Positions 17,521-28,075 are shown, counted from the first letter of the stretch. The stretch: 48,548 nt of DNA from Bacteroides sp. UBA1317 (GCA_002307035.1 DBTL01000068.1:1-48548), one strand, 5' to 3'. Notes: generated by a model from the sequence alone, not told the origin. Made by a program: numbers and translations.

Positions 17521-20500
17521 TTATTTATCTACCGGACTGATGATATAACCATACGAATAGTTCTTTGCTTTGAGCAAATATTTTTCGTGCGGATAAGCTC
17601 CCCAACTATTGTCACCTCCAACGCCTCGTTGAAGCAAGTCAACATGCAGAATCACTTCTTTACGAGGATTGATATCATTGATGTGTCTCTGGCTCTTTGT
17701 CAATCCGGCATCAAAATCTTCAGGCAGATTATTCAGTGCGCTAACACTGAGCGGTTGAAGTCCGTCAATACGGATCCCTTTTCCTTCTTTGTTTGTCAGC
17801 GTCAGCCAGCGAACATCTGTTTTATTTCCATTCTCTTGAGGACGTATATAAGCCACATATTGTTCCGCCACAGTATTGGTGTATTGACCAATGAAACTAG
17901 ACGTTTTTCTGTCGGAATAGTTTTCCCATGGTCCACGACCATACCAGGTAAAGTTGCTGAATTCTTGTCCCAATCTCAACTGCATACCAAAACGCGGAAT
18001 CTCTGGAAGCGAATTGTTTCCGGCCTCCCAACTGCCATTTACTTGCAAACGCCCATCAGCATAAACCGTATATTTCATCGTGTACTCCGAGGCAACGTCG
18101 CTCAATAAATAAACAGACGTGATAACCACCTGAGCATCGCCCTGCTTCACATCCATCGACTTAAGGCGTTTGTTCATCCCGGCTGTGCGCCAAACATTGC
18201 ACAATATCTGCATTCGGTTACCGAAGTCATTATCAGTCGGAGCGCGCCAGAATTGTGGTTGAGGTGCACCGCCCAGTAACCATTGATCTTTGTAGCGATA
18301 CGACGAGAGTTCGCCATTCCGCTTATTAAAGTTCATTGCCACATCACCACACGCAAAACTTAAGTTATTATTTTCGTCTTTCATTTCCACTTTGCTATTC
18401 GCTTTTAGAGGAGCCATAAAATAATTGTTTGCAGCAAAAGCAAACTGTTCACGAGCTACTTCGTATGCAGCGGGTACCATCTCAGTAGGATACTTCGTGT
18501 AAGCAAAAACATTCAGAAAATATTCGGCCCCTTCTTCCGGCTGAATGGCAGGAAGTACCAGTTTCACCTCCCGAGTAGTACCGGCAGGCTGAGCAAGAGC
18601 GAATGTTCCATGATCTATCACAGCACCATTTTTGAGCAATTCCCATTTAAAAGTATAGTCTTTCAAATCGGTATAGAGAAATCTATTCTCCACAGCAATC
18701 ACTCCTTTATTTATCTCTTTGGCCTTGAAAAGAATATTTTGATATACCTTCTTCACTTCATACAGTCCCGGATGCGGGGTCCGATCAGGAAAGACCAAAC
18801 CATTCGTACAAAAGTTCTCTTCATTCGGATACTGTGCCGAACCGAAGTCGCCACCATATCCCCAATAAAAACGTCCACTCTCATCTTTAGCAGCCAAACC
18901 CTGATCTACCCAATCCCAGATGAACCCACCTTGCAAATGCTTACTGGTAGCAATTACATCAAAATACTCCTGAAAGTTTCCGGAGCTATTACCCATCGCA
19001 TGCGAATATTCGCACATGATAAACGGACGCTTTACATCCTTGCGAGCCGCATACTCTTTCATATAATTCATGTCGGGATACATCGGACAGACAATGTCTG
19101 TATTCTCATTCTCACCCGCTTGTTCAAACTGAACCGGGCGAGACGGATCACGTTGCTTCAGCCATTTATACATTTCATGAAACACAGGTCCGTTGCCACA
19201 CTCATTGCCCATGCTCCAAAGAATAACAGACGGATGATTCTTATCACGCTCCAGCAGACGAACGATTCGATCTCTATGAGCAGGAGCCCATTCTTCTAAA
19301 TAAGCAGGATGTTTGCTCTTATCAAACCACCCCTGCAATTCAGCACCCATGCCGTGAGTTTCCAAGTTTGCCTCGTCACAAAGCAACAAACCGTATTCAT
19401 CGCACAGTTTATACCAAAGCGGACTTTGTGGATAGTGGCTCATCCGCACAGCATTAATATTGAAGCGTTTCATCATGCGAATATCTTCGAGCATCGTTGC
19501 CTTTTCCACATAATGACCCGTATATTGATTGTGTTCATGTAGGTTTACTCCGTGTACAAGCAATGCCTTTCCGTTAAGCATCAACTGTCCATCCTTTATT
19601 TCTACCTTTCTGAAACCTGTTTTGCAAGAAGTTACTTCAACCAAGCGACCCTCTTTATCTCTCAATGTAAGTAGCAAAGTATATAAATCGGGCGTTTCGT
19701 TGCTCCAAAGTTTAGGAGACGATACCTTTTCTAAAAAATTGATCAGCTCCGTTCCATTTGCTGAAACACCTACTTTCTTCGAAACACGAAAGACACTCTT
19801 ACCTGCTTTATCAAGTAAAGCAAGTTCTACCGTTTGTATCGCAGCAGTCGCTTGAAAATTCTTCAAAGTCACAGCCACATTCAGCAAACCATTCTTATAC
19901 GAACGATCCAAATCGGGCGTAGCGAAGAAATCTTGTATGCGGGTTTGTGCAGTGCTATAAAGGTATACACTTCTGTCAATGCCCGATAAACGCCAGAAAT
20001 CCTGATCTTCCAAATAAGAGCCGTCGCTCCAACGATAAACCTCAACAGCTACGCTATTCTTTCCGGGCTTCACATACGATGTAATATCAAATTCGGCAGG
20101 ACTCTTCGTTACCTGACTGTAACCCACCTTACTCCCATTCACCCAAATATACATGGCCGATGTGCCTGCTTCAAAATGCAAATACACCCTGCGCCCATCC
20201 CACGTTTGGGGCAAATCGAACGAACGTTTATAACTTCCTACAGGATTGTCTGAATGAGGAATGTAAGGCGGATTCTTTGGATGAGGATAAGCCACATTTG
20301 TATAAATAGGAATGCCATAACCTTGAAGTTCCCAATTGCCTGGAACTTTTATATTATCCCAATCACCAGTGTTATACTCTTCCTTGTAGAAATCAGCCGG
20401 ACGCTCAGCCGGAATTTTTGCCCAACGAAACTTCCACGTTCCGTTAAGCGACAAATAGTAAGGTGACTGTTCATAATTATCATTAATGGCCAACTGTTCA

Positions 20501-20649
20501 TTATCATAAGGCAGAGCCGAAGCACGGGGAGCCTCTTTGTTGACAGCAAAAACCAAAGGATTTTCCCAATCGGGTGTCTGAGCCGATAAGTTACTAACGG
20601 AAGCAAACAATGTCATTCCTAACAGCAAATGTTTCGTAAGGTTCTTCAT
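17521..20649 (-). CDS. GH2 beta-galactosidase, LacZ-like, secreted
   Basis: A 1042-residue enzyme with a signal peptide (cleavage near NLSA|QTPDW) and the full LacZ domain order: sugar-binding jelly roll (about 60-235), immunoglobulin-like domain, TIM barrel (about 345-640), second Ig-like domain and the large C-terminal beta-galactosidase small-chain domain (about 770-1035). The acid/base is Glu483 in WSMGNECGNG and the nucleophile Glu547 in FIMCEYSHAMGNS. RMSHYPQ (402-408) and the His-containing NLETHGMG are also LacZ-like. It should remove terminal beta-galactose from oligosaccharides in the periplasm or at the surface. The gene is 16 nt downstream of the GH43-DUF2264 gene and 12 nt upstream of BNR-4. 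Exact linkage is unknown. Confidence 0.9.
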   Translation of the reverse strand: MKNLTKHLLLGMTLFASVSNLSAQTPDWENPLVFAVNKEAPRASALPYDNEQLAINDNYEQSPYYLSLNGTWKFRWAKIPAERPADFYKEEYNTGDWDNIKVPGNWELQGYGIPIYTNVAYPHPKNPPYIPHSDNPVGSYKRSFDLPQTWDGRRVYLHFEAGTSAMYIWVNGSKVGYSQVTKSPAEFDITSYVKPGKNSVAVEVYRWSDGSYLEDQDFWRLSGIDRSVYLYSTAQTRIQDFFATPDLDRSYKNGLLNVAVTLKNFQATAAIQTVELALLDKAGKSVFRVSKKVGVSANGTELINFLEKVSSPKLWSNETPDLYTLLLTLRDKEGRLVEVTSCKTGFRKVEIKDGQLMLNGKALLVHGVNLHEHNQYTGHYVEKATMLEDIRMMKRFNINAVRMSHYPQSPLWYKLCDEYGLLLCDEANLETHGMGAELQGWFDKSKHPAYLEEWAPAHRDRIVRLLERDKNHPSVILWSMGNECGNGPVFHEMYKWLKQRDPSRPVQFEQAGENENTDIVCPMYPDMNYMKEYAARKDVKRPFIMCEYSHAMGNSSGNFQEYFDVIATSKHLQGGFIWDWVDQGLAAKDESGRFYWGYGGDFGSAQYPNEENFCTNGLVFPDRTPHPGLYEVKKVYQNILFKAKEINKGVIAVENRFLYTDLKDYTFKWELLKNGAVIDHGTFALAQPAGTTREVKLVLPAIQPEEGAEYFLNVFAYTKYPTEMVPAAYEVAREQFAFAANNYFMAPLKANSKVEMKDENNNLSFACGDVAMNFNKRNGELSSYRYKDQWLLGGAPQPQFWRAPTDNDFGNRMQILCNVWRTAGMNKRLKSMDVKQGDAQVVITSVYLLSDVASEYTMKYTVYADGRLQVNGSWEAGNNSLPEIPRFGMQLRLGQEFSNFTWYGRGPWENYSDRKTSSFIGQYTNTVAEQYVAYIRPQENGNKTDVRWLTLTNKEGKGIRIDGLQPLSVSALNNLPEDFDAGLTKSQRHINDINPRKEVILHVDLLQRGVGGDNSWGAYPHEKYLLKAKNYSYGYIISPVDK

Positions 20650-20665
20650 TTTTTTATACTATATA

Positions 20666-23047
20666 TTATTTCTCGTAAGATGCATGATCTTTTGGAAAAT
20701 CTTCTCCTCCCCATGCTTTCTTGGAAGTCCACGATTGCGGTGCATCCGTCCAAAAGGGGTGATTAGCCGGAAGTCCCAAAGGCAAGAAAGCCAATGAAGC
20801 AAGATACATACTTCCATTATTGGAGTACCAATCGGCAATGTTCGGTTGTGAAGCAGTGAAACCCAATTTCAAGAAACCCTTCTCATTAAAGTTGGCATTG
20901 GAAACAAATATACGCTTTATCACTGCCGTCATCGCAGCGCGCACCTGTCCGTTAGGAAGAGATTCGGGCAACTCACCTCTCAAAGCCAACAAAGCCAAAG
21001 GTTGAAGCACACCGGTACGGTACGTAATTGAGCGGCCGAAGACAGGGAAGGTTCCCTCCGGAGAAATAAACCGCTCCAGAATCATCCCAAAACGTTGCAT
21101 ACGCTTCACTGCCATGTCATAGCGTTTACGAGGAGCAATCCAATCTTGTTTCTTATCAGTCACTACTTCCAAGCATTCTACATACATGGGATGAAGCACA
21201 TAACTATTATAATAATCGAAAGCAAAATCCGGTCCGTCAGAATACCAACCATCCCCCACATACCATTCTTCTACCTTGCGTAAAGCAGAATTAATTCGAT
21301 AATTATCCGCTCCCGCACCCGCTTTCATCAAGAAAGATTCGATGGTAGCCGAAAAAAGCAACCAATTCGTATAAGGAGGATCCACTCTGCGTAACAGTTT
21401 AAATTCAGTGATATATCGTTGCTTTGTCACACTGTCCAATGGTAGCCAAAGCGCATCATAAGCCCGAAGGAAACTATTCGCAATGTACGCCGCATCCACC
21501 AGCGGTTGACCTTCCTTGCGCCACAGCAAATAATCCGGACTATTGGGATCGACCGATTGAGCATAACTCTTCAGTGCCCATTCGCGAAGTTGCTTGCGTT
21601 GCACGCCTTCAACTGTATCATCATCCGGCAGAGAAAGCCAGGGAGCAAGTCCCGCCATCAGTCGGCCGAAACACTCCATATACGTTACGCGTTTATCTCG
21701 TCCATCCCAAGTGGGGCTCACCTCAATCTGCATATTTTGCTGCAACTTGCCTTCGCTCATATTACTCAACACCGGTGCCGCCATTTTATACATCAAGTTA
21801 CACCAATACGTCCGGTCATCCGGCTCCTTCTCGATTTTTTTCTTCACCTTTGGTATCCATTCATCCACCCATTGCAGAGAAGGTGTTCCATTTTTATCAA
21901 ACTGAATAGGCAACCAAATATAACGCGCATCAATTGGATTTTTAGGTTTCCATATATCGGCCATAAAGATATAATTATTAGGAACACCTTGTATCGAGAA
22001 GACGTATGTACTTTGTCCGCCAAATGTAATATTTGCGTCCTTTCCGATGCAAGGGTTAGGATGCTTCTTCCAAGGCCCCCAAATAGAAGTAGCAGAGAAA
22101 AGGCGAGCGGCATTAGGCTCCCATCCGGTACAGCCCGAAGTAATCATCCAATAAGTTCCCTCTTTCTTAAAAATAGCTGGAGCCTCATTGTGCCCACCCG
22201 GTGCCACACGTATATATTTGCCGGTATAGCCCAAATAATCATCACTCAATTCAGCAATATGAAGAGTCAGATTCTCCTCGGAAGAATAAATATGATATGC
22301 CTTGCTGTCATCGTCAACAAACAAAGTCATATCTCGGGACATCTGTCCCTCTTTTAAATCTCTTTTCAGAAAAAGTCCCTTATCCACCGCATCATACCAA
22401 TTGCGAGTCCACCATTCTTTATAGTTATCGGGATTAAATTTTATATTCCGTATCTTCTCAGGCATATCAAACGGATAAACGCCCGGATTAGCACGGAAAG
22501 AACGAATGAAACGATAAGGCCCTGCCGCATGATCACTTACAGCCACCGCCGCACGCGCAGCATCATAGCTTCGGCCTTTCAATTCCAAGTGGAACCACAT
22601 CACAAATTTCTTTGTTTTCTCATTATAAATCACCTTCGGTCGTTCAATGATGCAACCCTTTACAATATCACTATTCTCATCATCAGACACTGCAAGTGCC
22701 ACTCCTTCGTTCGTCCAGTTACACAGATCAGTAGAAGAATAACAAGTCACCCCCACCAAAGCGTTACTTGTCGATGCACTCTTATGCTCGCCAAACCAAT
22801 AATATTTTCCACCATGATAAAGCATCCCACCGCCGTGAGCATTGATGTGTTCACCATTATTATCCGGCCATAATTCTCCATTGCGCACAAAGCCCTGATC
22901 AAAATTATGAGAATCATAATTAAATTCGTATTTATTCTCAAGCTCCTCAACTGAAGCCAATTGGCATTCAGATATAGAAGCAACTACAGGAAGCATCATT
23001 AGAGTCAACAATGCCAATACTAAGATACGTCTAAAAAAGAAATTCAT
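20666..23047 (-). CDS. GH43 - DUF2264 (GH154) two-domain exo-glycosidase fusion
   Basis: A 793-residue secreted protein (signal MNFFFRRILVLALLTLMM...VVAS). Residues about 50-395 form a GH43 five-bladed propeller of the galactanase-like type (subfamily 24/34): INAHGGGMLYHGGKYYWFGE near 68-87, FVDDDSKAYHIYSS, and GHNEAPAIF with Glu288 as likely acid. Gln345 in FGGQST may stand where other GH43 enzymes have a catalytic Asp, as reported for exo-beta-1,3-galactanases. Residues about 411-785 form a DUF2264 domain, the GH154 family that includes beta-glucuronidases acting on arabinogalactan. Together the halves could trim glucuronate and galactose from the same chain. The fusion is continuous, with no stop or frameshift at the junction. 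Confidence 0.75.
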   Translation of the reverse strand: MNFFFRRILVLALLTLMMLPVVASISECQLASVEELENKYEFNYDSHNFDQGFVRNGELWPDNNGEHINAHGGGMLYHGGKYYWFGEHKSASTSNALVGVTCYSSTDLCNWTNEGVALAVSDDENSDIVKGCIIERPKVIYNEKTKKFVMWFHLELKGRSYDAARAAVAVSDHAAGPYRFIRSFRANPGVYPFDMPEKIRNIKFNPDNYKEWWTRNWYDAVDKGLFLKRDLKEGQMSRDMTLFVDDDSKAYHIYSSEENLTLHIAELSDDYLGYTGKYIRVAPGGHNEAPAIFKKEGTYWMITSGCTGWEPNAARLFSATSIWGPWKKHPNPCIGKDANITFGGQSTYVFSIQGVPNNYIFMADIWKPKNPIDARYIWLPIQFDKNGTPSLQWVDEWIPKVKKKIEKEPDDRTYWCNLMYKMAAPVLSNMSEGKLQQNMQIEVSPTWDGRDKRVTYMECFGRLMAGLAPWLSLPDDDTVEGVQRKQLREWALKSYAQSVDPNSPDYLLWRKEGQPLVDAAYIANSFLRAYDALWLPLDSVTKQRYITEFKLLRRVDPPYTNWLLFSATIESFLMKAGAGADNYRINSALRKVEEWYVGDGWYSDGPDFAFDYYNSYVLHPMYVECLEVVTDKKQDWIAPRKRYDMAVKRMQRFGMILERFISPEGTFPVFGRSITYRTGVLQPLALLALRGELPESLPNGQVRAAMTAVIKRIFVSNANFNEKGFLKLGFTASQPNIADWYSNNGSMYLASLAFLPLGLPANHPFWTDAPQSWTSKKAWGGEDFPKDHASYEK

Positions 23048-23060
23048 TTTACCACTAGTC

Positions 23061-23108
23061 TTTTTAAAACTGAGACAGAAGCCATAGACAAACTCTTCTG
23101 TCTCAGTT
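23061..23108 (-). terminator. Hairpin terminator or attenuator between susD and the enzyme genes
   Basis: A perfect 14-bp inverted repeat (23068-23081 with 23095-23108) with a 13-nt loop lies just after the SusD stop. On the minus strand the stem is followed by only a short T tract and then TTAAAAAG, so termination is probably partial. That would give high SusCD and lower enzyme expression from one promoter. Confidence 0.6.
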
Positions 23109-23164
23109 ATAACCTATTGAATACTCAAAATTAAAATATTTCTGCTATTTACACTCATTTCCCT

Positions 23165-24931
23165 TTATTCCCAACCAGGATTTTGCTCAAGAACTGCATT
23201 CAAGTTCGCATCAATTACAGTCTGTGGGAAAGGAAACAGATTCCAGTCAATACTACCGGTATATGATACATGATCTGCCATATAATAGGAATGGGCCGTA
23301 ATTTGGTCCGCAGCAACTGTACCACCCATACGAAGCAACGTACACCATCTTCTCTCTTCCAAGAACAGTTCGCGAACACGTTCATCAAGGATGAAGCTTA
23401 AATCAACCTCATCTTCTGTTACCAGATGTGAACATTGTGCGCGTTCACGTAATACATTTATATCTGCAGCAGCTTTAGTCAGATTACCCATACGCAAATA
23501 TGCCTCAGCACGAAGCAAGTAAGTTTCACCCAGACGGCAAGCGTAATCATCGCGATACATATTAGAACGGTTTCCTCCATCCTCTAAATCTTCATATCCC
23601 CAGTCATCAATTGGTGAGAACTTTGTCCAAACAGGGTAGTAACGATCAAGATTGCTTGTTGCCAACATATCTTTAGTAACTACTTGTCCATACATACTAT
23701 GATTACGATCTAAACAAATAAACTCACGGCGAATATTGGCCTCGGAGTTGCGCATATCATCAGCAAAGACTCCATCCCATACGTCATCAATCACATAATT
23801 AGTTGGCGCACAACTTGAGACTGTACGACCACCAAGGTATGCACAAACATTTGATCCCGGATACGCAGTCGCATCAATATTCCCATCCCAAGGACAAGCA
23901 TTAGCACCTGATTCTTTATACTCATCTTTCCAATATACATTACGCATAACCGGACCAAAATTACGAGGATACGCCAAGTAGTTATCACCTCCATATTCAT
24001 GATAGACAGTATAGTCGTTTTGGAGTGTCCATAAAGCCTCTGTATTACCTTCACTATAATCTAAATTTCCACGTTGAAAAAGGTCAAAGAAAACATCACC
24101 ATTCGCATAGTATGCATCAACGCCATTCATTGCGGTTCCACCAGTTGGAGCAGCACGAGTACCAAAGCGACTAGTCATCAGAGAATGTAACGCCATAGCA
24201 CTACTAGCTGCATCTACAGACTTCTGAAGATACGTTTCATCATTATCTAATTCAGTAGCTAAAGCCAGATAAGCCTCAGCCAGATAGTGATAAGCTGCCC
24301 CTTTAGCTACACGTCCGGCTTCTTCAGGGTAATCAGGCAATGCTGCTGCTGCTGCTTCAAGGTCAGCAATCGCAAATTTATAAGTTTCTTCACGTGTAGA
24401 ACGAACGAAATCCAACTTCACTGTTTCATAAACTTGATCCACCAATGGAACACCGCCAAATAACTCTCCAAGAGTTAAATATGCGAAACCGCGAAAAAAC
24501 AAAGATTGACCGATAGCACTATTTTTAGCATCATCACTATCCCAAGTCAAAGTTTCTAATTTGGCGCCATAAATGGCCATATTTGCATAACTAACTAACT
24601 GATAATATGCTGTGTATATATTTGCCGTAGATCCATAAGATGTGGACCAAGTAGAAAAGTTGGAATAACCATTACCACTTGATCTCCACTGAGGAGTATC
24701 CAGAACATCCGTACCTAATCCCTTCATAAAGTTATCAATGGTAAACCAATAACGAATATGAAGATATAAATTCGTAACAGCAGCTTCTACTTGATCTGTA
24801 GTATTGAAAGAATTTTCAATCGTGTACAGTGTCTTTGGATTTTCCGTTAAAAACTCATCATCATTACAGCTAGCTGCGCCTAACATCATGGTAGCTAAAG
24901 CTACAATTATATATTTTTTTGTTTTCATCAT
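23165..24931 (-). CDS. SusD/RagB-family nutrient-binding outer-membrane lipoprotein
   Basis: A 588-residue lipoprotein: signal MMKTKKYIIVALATMMLGAASC with the lipobox Cys after GAAS, then NDDEFLTENPKTLYT, typical of mature SusD N-termini. TPR-like helical segments include FFRGFAYLTLGELFGGVPLVDQ and YLLRAEAYLRMGNLTKAAADIN; the C-terminus has the usual DERVRELFLEERRW and a late LFPFPQTVIDANL. SusD proteins lie on the cell surface as a lid over SusC and bind glycan. The gene is 18 nt downstream of its SusC partner, and the two form the uptake complex at the head of this operon. Ligand specificity is not readable. Confidence 0.93.
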   Translation of the reverse strand: MMKTKKYIIVALATMMLGAASCNDDEFLTENPKTLYTIENSFNTTDQVEAAVTNLYLHIRYWFTIDNFMKGLGTDVLDTPQWRSSGNGYSNFSTWSTSYGSTANIYTAYYQLVSYANMAIYGAKLETLTWDSDDAKNSAIGQSLFFRGFAYLTLGELFGGVPLVDQVYETVKLDFVRSTREETYKFAIADLEAAAAALPDYPEEAGRVAKGAAYHYLAEAYLALATELDNDETYLQKSVDAASSAMALHSLMTSRFGTRAAPTGGTAMNGVDAYYANGDVFFDLFQRGNLDYSEGNTEALWTLQNDYTVYHEYGGDNYLAYPRNFGPVMRNVYWKDEYKESGANACPWDGNIDATAYPGSNVCAYLGGRTVSSCAPTNYVIDDVWDGVFADDMRNSEANIRREFICLDRNHSMYGQVVTKDMLATSNLDRYYPVWTKFSPIDDWGYEDLEDGGNRSNMYRDDYACRLGETYLLRAEAYLRMGNLTKAAADINVLRERAQCSHLVTEDEVDLSFILDERVRELFLEERRWCTLLRMGGTVAADQITAHSYYMADHVSYTGSIDWNLFPFPQTVIDANLNAVLEQNPGWE

Positions 24932-24949
24932 TCTTAATTTTAGCTTAAA

Positions 24950-27900
24950 TTAAAAGGTTAAGTTTACACCAAATGAATATGAAGTTGCCAATGGGTAACC
25001 ATAACTATATCCACTACCAAGAGTTTGCTGAATTTCAGGATCTCCGCCATCCCATCCCGTGAAAGTAAATAGATTCTTAGCAGCCGCATATACTTTCAGG
25101 CCGTTAATACGAAGATTCTTCACCCACGGTTGATTGAAACTATATGAAAGACTTAAGTCTTGTAGACGAACAAATCCATAATCTTGAGTCGGAGTATAAC
25201 GGCTATCACTATAAGCTACACGAGGATATTTATTACTTTGGTTCTCTGACGTCCACCATCCGTGATTAAGGTTATTGTCAAACACAACATCACTAGCAGT
25301 ACGATAAGCATAGATATTAGTAGCACGACCATATCCATTGCCACCAAATACACCGGTAAATAAGAAATAAAGTTCAAAATTCTTATATTTAAGAGTATTT
25401 GATAAACTCATACGGAAGTTTTCTTTTTTATAGCCAAGAATCGTACGGTCGTCAGATGTGATCTTACCATCTTCACTCTCATCTATATTTGCAAACTTCA
25501 CATCACCGGCAACAGCACTATTTGCAGTCATATACTCAGTATCACTTTCCTGAACAATGCCAATAGCCTTATAACCATAGATGGCACCTAAAGATTTTCC
25601 GAGAAACAAACTATTTGAGATATCATCATTCCCGTCACCATAGAGTTCTTTCAACTTATTACGATTCATATAGAATGTTAAAGCCGAATTCCATTCAAAA
25701 TCTTTTATTTTGATATTCGTACTGCTAATTGTTGTTTCGATACCCCAGTTATTAACTTGACCCATTGTTGCCTTCATGCTGGTAATGCCATTACCCATTA
25801 CCGGCACTGTACGATTAAATATCTGATCAGTTGTTTTAGAAAAATAGCCATCAAACTCTATATGCAGACGATCGTTGAGCAAACCCATATCAAAACCATA
25901 ATTAATAGCTTCTGTTGTTTCCCAACCAAGATCAGCATTACCAAGAGAACTAATACGTTGTCCCCAACTCACAGTTGAAGTATTTCCAAATGGATAGTTA
26001 TAACCACCACTTTGTCCCAATGCTATAGTAGACAAAGTCTGATAAGGGTCTAATGCTTGATTACCATTTTTACCCCAAGATGCTTTTACTTTTAAATAGT
26101 TGATAACCGGAACTTTCTCCATAAATGCTTCATTAGAAACAGTCCAAGCGACACCTACAGCAGGGAAATTACCCCATTTGTTATTTGTACCAAATACCGA
26201 AGAACCATCACGACGAATTGAAGCACTTAAATGATAAGTATCATTATAGTTATAAGTTAATCTTGCCAAGTATCCAATGTCGTTGTGCTTAGAGTAACCA
26301 ACAGATGTATCATTAATATCATCCCGAGTTGTTATTTTCTGCGTTGCAGCATAGTTCAGCCCATATGCACCCAAAGTAGTATTTCCCAAAGCAGAAAAAT
26401 CGGAGCCTGTCATTTTTCTAAAATCATAGATTTTAGAATCTCGAGTATAAACACCTGTAACATCAACATAATGTTTGCCAAATTGATGATTATAATTAAT
26501 AATATTATCTATTACCCATGATGTATTTTTCGTTCTTGCACTATAGCCATTAGCTTGGCTCAAATAAGCAGAAATAGCACTCGTTGAATAACGGTCCTCA
26601 CTACTACCTTCTGCTACATAGTAACCTTCATGAGTAAAATAGTCACGATCAACATGTTCAACAGCATATGAAGCATTAAAACGATAACTTAATCCTTTAA
26701 TCCAAGGACATTTCACCAATAGATGCCCTTTCAATGCTGTTGTTGCATAAGTATCATAATCATCTATAGTTCCACTTTCCACATTCCATAATGGGTTAAT
26801 CATATAAATACCTTCTTCGCGAGGATATTTTTCGATTCCCCCACTTGGGCGGGTAGTGCGTCCATAAGGAGATAGACGAATAGCCTGATAAATCTGGCCG
26901 CTACCAAGAGTTGCACCCGAATAATTATTATACGTATAATTTGCCTGGCCACCTACTTGTAACCAGTCTGTGATATCACTTTGCAAACGAGCAGTAAGCG
27001 CATTGCGCTTATAATCATCACCTTTGGTCACCCCCTGCTGATCAGTAAATGATCCAGATAAAAAATAGTTAACCTTTTCAGTGGCACCCGATACTGATGT
27101 AGAATAATTTTGCATAGCACCGGTACGACTGATATAATCCATCCAATCAGTAGTTTTCCCCGCTTGGTAATTCTCATATTCAAAATCTGTCATCCAAGTG
27201 GAAGGGTCAGCATCTTCAGCAAGTCCTTGCAAAGAGTTGATCTTTGCAAGATATCTTTCCGGACTCAAAACTTCAGTTTTATTAGCAATCGTTGAAATAG
27301 CCAGTGAAGAATTGAAATTAATAACCGGTTTACCTACTTTTCCTTTTTTAGTCGTAATCATGACTACCCCATTTGCAGCCTGAGATCCGTATGCGGCCAA
27401 AGAAGTTGCATCTTTCAGCACACTCATACTTTCAATATTACTTGGATCAATATCTCTAAAGCTGCCCATATAAATAACACCATCCATAACAATCAACGGG
27501 TCACTACCTCCGTTCACGGATTTCTGTCCACGAACTAAAAGTGAAGGACTTTGCCCTGCACCTTGTTGCTGAGAAACAGTAATACCTGTTGCCGTACCAC
27601 GAAGAAGATCCATTGCGTTAGAACTTGGCATCAAAGCAAGTGGAGAATCCGCCGCTTTTACAGTAGAAATAGAACCTGTAAAATTCTTGCGTTGCATAGT
27701 ACCATATCCTACAACGACTACTTCATCCAGAATTTTAGCATCTTCTTTCAAGACGATAGGAATAACTTTCCCTGATATTGCTTTAACATCCTGACTTACA
27801 TAACCAATATAAGAAATCTGAAGAATAGCACCCGCAGATACAGACAAAGAGAAATTACCTTCAATATCGGTAATAGTACCAATAGAAGTACCTTTTTCTA

Positions 27901-28075
27901 TTACGCTAGCACCAATGACAGCTTCACCAATACTATCACTAACCTTTCCTGTCACTAAAATTTTCTGCTGAGTTTGAGCAGTTATCCACTGCGCACTCAT
28001 AAAGAGAAGGCTTAAACTAATCAGTAAGGTAGTTATTGCCCTACCAAGCGCACAAATACTTTTTTGTTTTTTCAT
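24950..28075 (-). CDS. SusC/RagA-family TonB-linked outer-membrane transporter (no STN domain)
   Basis: A 1041-residue protein: signal peptide to about residue 33, a carboxypeptidase-D-like regulatory domain (ILVTGKVSDSIGEAVIGASV, then SYIGYVSQDVKAISGK), the SusC signature LDEVVVVGYG, the plug domain with LLRGTATGITV and SVLKDATSLAAYGSQAANG, and a 22-strand barrel ending in the aromatic YSFGVNLTF. It lacks the N-terminal STN domain, so it should not signal to a FecR anti-sigma; this fits control by the HTCS at 28797-32903. Role: TonB-driven import of oligosaccharide with the SusD encoded next. A consensus-like -7 element lies 45-52 nt upstream. Confidence 0.94.
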   Translation of the reverse strand: MKKQKSICALGRAITTLLISLSLLFMSAQWITAQTQQKILVTGKVSDSIGEAVIGASVIEKGTSIGTITDIEGNFSLSVSAGAILQISYIGYVSQDVKAISGKVIPIVLKEDAKILDEVVVVGYGTMQRKNFTGSISTVKAADSPLALMPSSNAMDLLRGTATGITVSQQQGAGQSPSLLVRGQKSVNGGSDPLIVMDGVIYMGSFRDIDPSNIESMSVLKDATSLAAYGSQAANGVVMITTKKGKVGKPVINFNSSLAISTIANKTEVLSPERYLAKINSLQGLAEDADPSTWMTDFEYENYQAGKTTDWMDYISRTGAMQNYSTSVSGATEKVNYFLSGSFTDQQGVTKGDDYKRNALTARLQSDITDWLQVGGQANYTYNNYSGATLGSGQIYQAIRLSPYGRTTRPSGGIEKYPREEGIYMINPLWNVESGTIDDYDTYATTALKGHLLVKCPWIKGLSYRFNASYAVEHVDRDYFTHEGYYVAEGSSEDRYSTSAISAYLSQANGYSARTKNTSWVIDNIINYNHQFGKHYVDVTGVYTRDSKIYDFRKMTGSDFSALGNTTLGAYGLNYAATQKITTRDDINDTSVGYSKHNDIGYLARLTYNYNDTYHLSASIRRDGSSVFGTNNKWGNFPAVGVAWTVSNEAFMEKVPVINYLKVKASWGKNGNQALDPYQTLSTIALGQSGGYNYPFGNTSTVSWGQRISSLGNADLGWETTEAINYGFDMGLLNDRLHIEFDGYFSKTTDQIFNRTVPVMGNGITSMKATMGQVNNWGIETTISSTNIKIKDFEWNSALTFYMNRNKLKELYGDGNDDISNSLFLGKSLGAIYGYKAIGIVQESDTEYMTANSAVAGDVKFANIDESEDGKITSDDRTILGYKKENFRMSLSNTLKYKNFELYFLFTGVFGGNGYGRATNIYAYRTASDVVFDNNLNHGWWTSENQSNKYPRVAYSDSRYTPTQDYGFVRLQDLSLSYSFNQPWVKNLRINGLKVYAAAKNLFTFTGWDGGDPEIQQTLGSGYSYGYPLATSYSFGVNLTF

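Noticed and set aside
17335..18108. 257-codon plus-strand open frame across the BNR-4 and GH2 genes
   Set aside because: It is a shadow of two well-supported minus-strand genes and runs across their junction.
21506..22357. 283-codon plus-strand open frame inside the GH43-DUF2264 gene
   Set aside because: It is antisense to an intact two-domain enzyme, and the translation is His/Ile/Arg-rich without domain pattern.
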